This document shows positions 6,226-11,928 of a stretch of DNA of 11,928 nucleotides, piece after piece. This DNA is from an uncultured Clostridium sp. (GTDB lineage: Bacteria > Bacillota > Clostridia > TANB77 > CAG-508). Location of the stretch: positions 1 through 11,928 of the forward strand of contig CAMSEX010000034.1 in NCBI GenBank assembly GCA_947057875.1, given 5' to 3'. The notes beneath the pieces were generated by a model. The model was not told the origin of the DNA. It did not search any database and worked only from the letters and a program-made list of their open reading frames with translations. The position numbers and the translations under genes are program-made. Position 1 is the first letter of the stretch. Each line of letters starts with the position of its first letter.

Positions 6226-7479
6226 ATGTTGAAAGAAAATGTTATTTACAAAAAAAGCAACAAAGGAATTACTTTAGTTGCGTTAGTTATCACAATTATC
6301 GTATTATTAATTTTAGCAGGTGTGAGTCTAAATTTAGTAGCAGGTAGTAACGGAATTTTAGGATGAGCCCAAAAGGCAGTAGATGTGAACAATATGGCGA
6401 AAATCAAAGAAGAAATTGAATTAAAAATCGCGGAATTGCAAATGGATTATTATATGACAGATAATAATTTTGCAAACGTGAATGATTATGTGAAAGCAGA
6501 ATTAGAAAAAGGAGTAGAGCTTCCAAGCGGAGCTGTGATTACAACAGATAGTAGTGGCAATTTGAGCTATGACGGAATGCAAATAGGAACTTTAAATCCA
6601 GATGGAAGCGTAAGCATTGATGGCGAGTTTAATGGAAGTCAAATTGTGACAAAATACACAGTTTCGTATGATGCAAACGGCGGAACAGGCGTGCCAGCTA
6701 CGAAAAAATATGCAGCAGGAGAAAGCGTGAGCATTGATTTTACGACAAAACCAACGAAAAAAGGAGCAAATTTCTTAGGCTGGGCAACAAGTAGCACTGC
6801 AACAACGCCAGAATATACAAGTTCAGGAAGTTTTACAATGGGGAGCCAAAGTGTGACATTGTATGCTGTTTGGGAAAACTTGGCAGTAGCAACAATTTCA
6901 GTAACTAATTATGGAGATGTAGTAAATTATTCTGCAAATGGAGTAAATGATTGGCAAATATTTCTGAATGACGGAGAGAACGTATATATTATTTCAAGTG
7001 ATTATGTACCAATTAGTGGAATGACAACGATAAGTGGAATTAGTACAAATGAAATATATAAAGTACAGGGAGATAGTCAAAATACATTAGTAAATTGGTT
7101 GAGAAATACATCGAATTGGAGTAAATATGCAGAAGGATTTAGTGAAGCAACAGCTATAGGAGGGCCCACTCTTCAACAGTTTGTAGAAAGTTATAATTCA
7201 AAATATGGAACGTTACATTCGGCTGATTTAAGTTCAGAAAGCTATTTTGTTAACAATACAGAAATGCCTTATATTATAACAAATACAACTAATGCAGGAG
7301 CATATTGGTTATCATCTGAGTATACAGTTAATTCTAATGCAGTGAGGGCAATAAATTTTGCTGGATGTGTGGGTTATGCTGGGGCTAATCAAGTGTTTAA
7401 CGGTATCCGTCCTCTTGTTTGTCTGCCTGCCAATGCGAAAATGAACTGGAATGGAACGGCTTGGGAGTTGAGTAATTAA
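6226..7479 (+). CDS. Prepilin-like surface protein with InlB-type repeat, interrupted by in-frame TGA
   Basis: The frame from ATG 6226 gives 417 codons, broken by TGA at codon 47 (6364-6366). The N-terminus is a type IV prepilin signal: Lys-rich leader, cleavage after G14, then a long hydrophobic helix (15-38). The helix lacks the usual Glu at mature position 5. After the TGA the same frame goes straight on with AQKAVDVNN, the normal sequel to GILGx in such proteins. Next come a helix (about 54-70), an InlB B-repeat/Listeria-Bacteroides repeat (about 144-216: YTVSYDANGG...FLGWAT...VTLYAVW), and a C-terminal domain ending in YWLSSEY...VRAINF...FNGIRPLVCLPA, which resembles the DUF6273/C-type-lectin-like fold. 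A GTG at 6385 could start a protein lacking the export signal, but no ribosome site supports it. It may be a recent nonsense mutation or a readthrough; C to T in a CGA codon would suffice. Confidence 0.75.
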
Positions 7480-7485
7480 GATTTA

Positions 7486-7714
7486 GGGGGCGGTTTTGAC
7501 TGACCCGCTTGAGAGAAGGCAAATGATTTATTAAATTAGATTTATGAAGAGCTAAGGGAAGGACTGCGTGTCCTTCCCTTAAAAACCCTTCCTCGCACGA
7601 AAACCATCAGCCGGTTTTCGTGACTTTCCAGCTATCTCTGCTTCAGGGGATAAGTGGCTCCCCACAGAGCCTCGCTGGTGGGGGATAAAAGAGACACAAG
7701 TTTGTGTCTCTTTT
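7486..7714. repeat. GC-richer hairpin array between the prepilin-like gene and addA
   Basis: The gap 7480-7837 holds no gene. From 7486 to 7714 it has a run of stems unlike the AT-rich surroundings: a weak GCGG/CCGC stem (7490-7493 with 7505-7508); AAGGGAAGGAC/GTCCTTCCCTT (7554-7564, 7570-7580, perfect 11 bp); CACGAAAACC/GGTTTTCGTG (7596-7605, 7613-7622, perfect 10 bp); CCCCAC/GTGGGG with an inner AGC/GCT (7660-7665, 7678-7683); and the terminator-like stem listed separately. It could be a REP/MITE-like repeat cluster or a structured RNA. No tRNA or known riboswitch was recognised. Confidence 0.6.
7687..7714 (+). terminator. Perfect 13-bp hairpin ending in T-run, possible bidirectional terminator
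   Basis: AAAAGAGACACAA (7687-7699) and TTGTGTCTCTTTT (7702-7714) are exact complements with two bases between. The A-run and T-run at the two ends allow action on either strand. It separates the hairpin array from the addA promoter. Confidence 0.65.
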
Positions 7715-7784
7715 GTGGTAGAATTGTGAAAATTGTGTGAATTTTATTTTCCTATTCAAATTTATGCTCAAACTCAAAAAAAGA

Positions 7785-7813
7785 TTGAATATGTAAAAAG
7801 GATGCGATATAAT
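7785..7813 (+). promoter_or_regulatory. Sigma-A promoter of addA
   Basis: TTGAAT (7785-7790), a 17-base spacer and a perfect TATAAT (7808-7813) stand 24 bases before the ATG. The ribosome site TTGAGG (7825-7830) is 7 bases before ATG 7838. Confidence 0.8.
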
Positions 7814-7837
7814 GAAAGAAAAAATTGAGGTAGAAAG

Positions 7838-10800
7838 ATGAAGTGGACAAAGGAACAAGAAAAAGCAATTTATGAAAAAGGAAATGATATTTTAGTGGCA
7901 GCAGCGGCGCGGAAGTCGGAAAAACCGCGGTTCTAGTGGAAAGAATGATACAAAAAATTTTGAAAGATAAAATTGATATTGATAAATTATTAGTGGTAAC
8001 GTTTACCAATGCAGCGGCGGCAGAAATGCGCGAAAGAGTTTTGGATGCAATTTATAAAAAATTGGACGAAAGCCCAGAAAATGACAATTTGCAAAAACAA
8101 ATTGTGCTGCTTTCAAAATCTAATATTTGTACCATTCATTCGTTTTGTTTGGATGTGATTAAAAATAATTTTTTTGAGATAGATTTGCCTGCCAATTTTA
8201 GAATTGCATCTACGGAGGAGATTGAGCTGTTGAAGCAGGAGACATTGGAGGAAGTTTTTGAGGAATTGTATGAAAGCGAAGATAGGGATTTTGCCAAATT
8301 GATTGAAAGTTATTCTGGTTATCGAGGAGACGAAAATGTGCAGACAATGGTTTTGCAGGTTTATCAAATGGTGCAGAGTATGCCTTTTCCAAAAAAGTGG
8401 CTGGCTCAAATGGTGGAGAAATTTAATTCAAAAAATGACCAAGATTTGGATTTTTCTGAGAGTGATTGGGGAGCAATTTTGCTTCAAAATTTAAAGGAAG
8501 AAATCGTTGATTGCATGAATCATTTTAAGATTTTGAAAAATAAATTGGACCAATATGATGATTTAAAAAAGTATGCTGACATTATTGAAAGCGATATCAA
8601 ACTTGTGGAGGGGCTTTATCAGAGCTGTGAATCTTGGGATGGTGCTTTTATTTATGCACAAAATATGACATTTGCAAGATGGGCTCAAGATAAAAAAGTG
8701 ACGATAGAATTAAAAGATGAGGCAAAAGATACAAGAAATCGTTTGAAGGATTCGCTAAAAAAGTTGACAGAAAAAACATTGATTTGTGATTCTGAGGAAG
8801 CTTATCAAAATATTTATTTGATGTATGATAATTTACATACTTTGCAAAATTTGGTACTTCGTTTTGAGGAAAATTTTAAAGCGAAAAAAAGAAGTAAAAA
8901 TATGATTGATTTTAATGATATTGAGCATTATGCTTTGCAAATTTTGGTGAGAGAAAATGAAAATGGCGAAATTGTGCCAACTGAGGTGGCAAAAAAATAC
9001 CAGCAAAAGTTTGAGGAAATTGCGATTGATGAGTATCAGGATAGTAATGAAGTGCAAGAATTTATTCTAAGAAGTGTGTCTCGTGGGAATAATATTTTTA
9101 TGGTAGGAGACGTAAAGCAAAGTATTTACAAGTTTAGACAGGCATGTCCAGAATTATTTTTGAAAAAATATCAGGTATATAGTTTGCAGGGCAATGAAGC
9201 AGGTCAAAAAATTCAGCTGTTTAAGAATTTTAGAAGCAATCAAAATATTTTGGATATTACGAATACTATTTTTGAAAATATTATGAGCCAAGAATTAGGC
9301 GATATAAACTACACCAAAGAGGAATTTTTGAATTTAGGAGCGGATTACCCAGAGATTGAAAACAGTCTTGGAAAAAGTGAATTGCATTTGATTGATTTGA
9401 AAAAAGAGGAGCCAGAGGAAACGGAAGAAGATGAAGAAAATCAAGAATTAGAAGCAGATGAAAATACAAAGAATTTGAGCAAAGTAGAATTGGAAGCGAT
9501 TTTTACAGTGCAGAGAATTCAAGAATTAGTCAAAAGTGGGGCATTGGTAAGGGGCAAAGATGGAAACTATCGAAAAATAGAATATCGAGATATTGTTATT
9601 TTGCTACGTTCCACAAAAATGGCAGCTCCTATTTTTGAGCGAGAATTGGTAAAAAATAATATTCCTGTTTTTTCAGATAGTAGCAATGAATATTTGGATA
9701 CAATTGAGGTTCAAACAATGCTTAATTTACTTAAAATTCTGGACAATCCATTGGATGATATCAAAATGGTGGCTGTAATGAGGTCTCCAATTGGCGATTT
9801 TACAGATAATGAAATTGTAGAAATTCGTTTGGAAAATCGTGAAATAAAAGTGTATGAAAATTTGCTGGAGAATAAGCAAAATGAAAAAGTACACTTATTT
9901 GTGGAAAAACTTGAAAAATGGAGACAAGAGAGTGAAGTTTTGAGTTTGGCAGAATTGATTTGGAAAATATATATTGATACTGGATTTTTGGATTATGTGG
10001 GGTGGCTTCCCAATGGAGCTTTGAGGCAAGCAAATTTGAGAATGTTATTTGAGAGGGCTAAGGAGTATGAAAAAACAAGTTTTAGTGGACTTTTTAATTT
10101 TATTCGATTTGTAGAAAAGTTGAAGAGTGGAAGTTCTGATATGGCAGCTGCGAAAGTGATTGGAGAAAATGAGAATGTGGTAAGAATTATGAGTATTCAC
10201 AAAAGCAAGGGATTGGAATTTCCAGTTGTATTTTTGTGCCAAGCGAGTAAGAAAATAAATTTGCAAGATTTGAATTCAGATATTTTGTTGGACAAAAATT
10301 GGGGATTTGGTCCACAGTATGTGGATTATGAAAGAAAAATAGAATATGCCACAGCGGCTAAACAAGCCCTTAAAATGATGGCAAAAACAGAAGCTATTTC
10401 AGAGGAAATGCGAATTTTATATGTGGCACTGACACGTGCAAAAGAAAAATTAATTCTTGTTGGAACTTGTCATAATATTCAAAAAGAAGAAAATAATAAG
10501 ATAGAAATATTAAATATGTATGGTGCTTTGAAAACTAAGTTGAATCCGATATTGTTGAAGAAATATGTATCATATTTGGATTGGATTTATTTGGTGTATT
10601 TGACGGGAAAATTGCAGGAAAATTTGATACTTCAAGTGCATAGCAAAGAGGATTTGGAAAGAAAAGAATACGAGGAAGAGAAAATACGAGAGTTTGATTT
10701 TAATCAAAAAGTAGATTTGAAAAAGATTGATGAGTTGCTTCATTGGCAATATGCTGATTTGACAAAAGTGAATCTTCCACAAAAAATGACAGTTTCTCAA

Positions 10801-11379
10801 ATCAAAGAAGGACAAAGTAAAAAATTTCAAAATGAAATTGGTTTGGAAGAAATGCATCTGAAAGTCCTTGAAAAAGAGGAAAAGATTACGTTTGCAAGAA
10901 AGGGAAGTTTGATTCATTTGATGTTGCAAAAGTTAGATTTTTCGAGAGATTATCAAAGGCAGGATTTGCAGGAATTGGTTCAAAGATTAGTGCAAAAGCA
11001 TATTTTGACGGAGTTGGAAGCCCAAAAGATTGATATGCGAATCATTATGAAATTTTTGCAATCAGAAATTTGCCAAAGAATGAAGCATGCCAAAGAAATT
11101 TACAAGGAAAAGACGTTTTGTTTGAATAGAGTTTCAGAGGAATTTCCAGATGCAGAAATTAGCGTACAGGGAATGATTGATTTGTATTTTGTGGATGAGA
11201 ATGATCAATTGGTTTTGCTAGATTATAAAACGGATTTTGTACAAGAGGAAAATGAATTAAAAACAAGATATTGGGTGCAATTAAAACTCTATCAAGAAGC
11301 CTTGGAAAGTGCTTTGAATAGAAAAGTTGATGAAGTTTATATTTATTCTACAACTTTGGATCGATTGGTTGCGTTATAG
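7838..11379 (+). CDS. addA: AddA, ATP-dependent helicase/nuclease subunit A, read through two +1 frame changes
   Basis: This is the UvrD-type helicase and nuclease subunit of the AddAB recombination complex, which resects double-strand breaks. Restored length is 1179 residues, near the family norm of about 1200. Motifs in order: Walker A AAAAGSGKT (21-29), LVVTFTNAAAAEMRERV, TIHSFC, Walker B DEYQD from D397, GDVKQSIYKFR, NFRS, IMSIHKSKGLEFPVVFL, and ILYVALTRAKEKLIL. The C-terminal RecB-type nuclease shows GMID (D1114) and LLDYKTD (D1128, K1130). ATG 7838 has a good ribosome site and promoter. In that frame, CGG at 7910 and, after a shift, CGG at 7917 each carry a surplus C; skipping both yields the intact P-loop. 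Otherwise only a late GTG (7936) would start, losing Walker A, which is implausible for a protein with all other motifs conserved. No addB is adjacent. Confidence 0.9.
7907..7920 (+). other. Candidate double +1 recoding site in the AddA Walker A motif
   Basis: The bases read GCG C GGA AGT C GGA. In-frame CGG is met at 7910-7912; skipping C7910 leads to a second in-frame CGG at 7917-7919; skipping C7917 gives A-G-S-G followed by KTAV. Both glycine codons of the P-loop are entered this way. A ribosome staying in frame stops at TAG 7934-7936; one making only the first shift stops at a TAA about 18 codons after the first CGG. Confidence 0.7.
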
Positions 11380-11394
11380 AAATTTTATAAAATT

Positions 11395-11435
11395 ATGCAA
11401 AAACATTTGAAAAAATTTGCATTTATGTATATAAT
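11395..11435 (+). promoter_or_regulatory. Sigma-A promoter of the last gene, flanked by an inverted repeat
   Basis: TTGAAA (11407-11412) and TATAAT (11430-11435) have a 17-base spacer. ATGCAAA (11395-11401) and TTTGCAT (11416-11422), an exact 7-bp inverted repeat with 14 bases between, bracket the -35 box and could be an operator. No terminator is obvious between addA and this promoter. Confidence 0.7.
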
Positions 11436-11464
11436 AACAAAAAAGAAAAAAGGAGACGAAAAGT

Positions 11465-11882
11465 ATGTATTATAAAGTTTCGCCAGTGATAATTATTGTA
11501 CTGATTGTGATGATTGTATTTGTGGCTAGTGTTGGAATTGTACTAGCGATAAAGGGAGCTAGCAAAGCAAAGAACAATGATAATGTTATAACTTCAACAG
11601 ATATTGAGCCACAATTGCAATTAGAACTTAGTTCCGAAAAAGATGGACAAAGTAAAGTGACAATTACAGCAAATGCAAACACAGAAGATGTAGAAGGTAT
11701 TCAGTCTATTTTGTTACCAGATGGTTCTCAAAAACGTGGTGATTATGCTGAATACGAAGTAACGAAAAATGGAAAATATACGTTTGAAGCTAAAGGGAAT
11801 AATGGAGTTTCGACTTCGCTTGCCATTGAAGTGAAAAATATTCGAGAAGCATCTAGTTCAGAACCATATATTCCAGAAGGTT
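11465..11882 (+). CDS. Membrane-anchored Ig-like-domain protein, 3' truncated by the contig end
   Basis: About 139 residues are visible. The N-terminus has a single long hydrophobic segment (about 8-31: VIIIVLIVMIVFVASVGIVLAI) after a short MYYKVSP, with Lys-containing residues following, so it is a signal anchor with the remainder outside. Residues 50-128 form a beta-rich bacterial Ig-like module (QLELSSEKDGQSKVTITANA, GIQSILLPDG, GDYAEYEVTKNGKYTFEAKGNNGVSTSLAIEVKNI), a type found in Clostridial surface proteins. AAAGGAG (11448-11454) supports the ATG. The apparent TAG stop at 11882-11884 is false because its last two bases belong to the sequencing adapter; the true protein continues beyond the contig. 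No enzymatic function is visible. Confidence 0.8.
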
Positions 11883-11928
11883 AGATCGGAAGAGCACACG
11901 TCTGAACTCCAGTCACCTCTCGTCATCT
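11883..11928 (+). other. Illumina TruSeq index adapter (non-genomic)
   Basis: The sequence starts AGATCGGAAGAGC and follows the standard TruSeq index-read adapter for 34 bases (to 11916), then an 8-base index (11917-11924) and ATCT (11925-11928), the first bases of the adapter's next constant part. It should be trimmed. Confidence 0.98.

Noticed and set aside
6364..6366. TGA read as Trp throughout the organism, or as selenocysteine
   Set aside because: The gene ending at 978 uses TGA as a stop; reading through it meets further TGA codons and overlaps the NUDIX gene in a nonsense frame. No selenoprotein context or conserved Cys is present at this place.
7486..7714. CRISPR array, tRNA or group II intron in the hairpin block
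   Set aside because: There are no regularly spaced direct repeats, no cloverleaf with a T-loop, and no intron domain V or reverse transcriptase.
3252..7919. CGG simply reassigned to another amino acid (Trp or Gln, as in some Firmicutes)
   Set aside because: Reassignment would keep the frame. Here the downstream conserved frame is +1 after each CGG, so a base must be skipped.
8113..10929. Several minus-strand open frames of 60-120 codons across addA
   Set aside because: They are Phe/Leu/Ile-rich shadows of an A-rich coding strand, with no ribosome sites and no recognisable domains.
7936..11379. addA starting at GTG 7936
   Set aside because: It would remove the Walker A motif, and GTG is an internal Val codon in the restored frame. 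ATG 7838 has both a promoter and a ribosome site.

Overview
The window is an AT-rich stretch from an endospore-forming Firmicute, most likely an uncultured gut-type member of the Clostridia. The evidence is the gene set (sigma-G, a YlmC/YmxH protein, a SpoIVFA/SpoIVFB-like pair, LL-diaminopimelate aminotransferase), AGGAGG-type ribosome sites, and sigma-A promoters with 17-bp spacers. The last 46 bases (11883-11928) are not genomic. They are an Illumina TruSeq index adapter left on the contig end.

Layout. 1-1510: the end of a gene with two guanylate-kinase-like units, overlapping a NUDIX hydrolase gene and closed by a terminator. 1548-2928: dapL with its own promoter and a palindrome over its stop. 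2985-3849: sigG, with a leader able to hide its ribosome site, a TTG start and a +1 frame change. 3851-4087: ylmC on the minus strand, converging on sigG with one base between them. 4167-6169: a terminator, a small tail-anchored protein of unknown function, then a SpoIVFA-like M23 protein and the SpoIVFB M50 protease as a translationally coupled pair. 6195-7479: a prepilin-like surface protein with an InlB-type repeat and an in-frame TGA. 7486-7714: a GC-richer gene-free block with a run of hairpins. 7785-11379: addA, with two +1 frame changes inside its Walker A motif. 11395-11882: a membrane-anchored Ig-like protein cut by the contig end.

The most notable observation concerns the codon CGG. 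By hand scan, CGG never serves as an ordinary arginine codon in any gene here, although about 35 out-of-frame CGG trinucleotides lie in the same coding sequences. In-frame CGG occurs exactly three times: once in sigG and twice in addA. Each time, skipping its C and resuming at GGA (Gly) restores a strongly conserved motif: RF-GGRGENADDLFQVGC in sigma-G and AAAAGSGKTAV in AddA. This suggests that CGG is unassigned or very poorly decoded in this organism, and that an in-frame CGGA is read through by a +1 shift (or as a four-base Gly codon). Both genes could then be functional rather than broken. This is inference from sequence and needs the rest of the genome and proteomic data.

Functionally, the central genes belong to sporulation. 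Sigma-G drives late forespore transcription, SpoIVFA/SpoIVFB act in forespore-to-mother-cell signalling that activates pro-sigma-K, and YlmC-type proteins are sporulation-associated. dapL supplies diaminopimelate for lysine and peptidoglycan. addA is a recombination helicase-nuclease subunit, here without a neighbouring addB.
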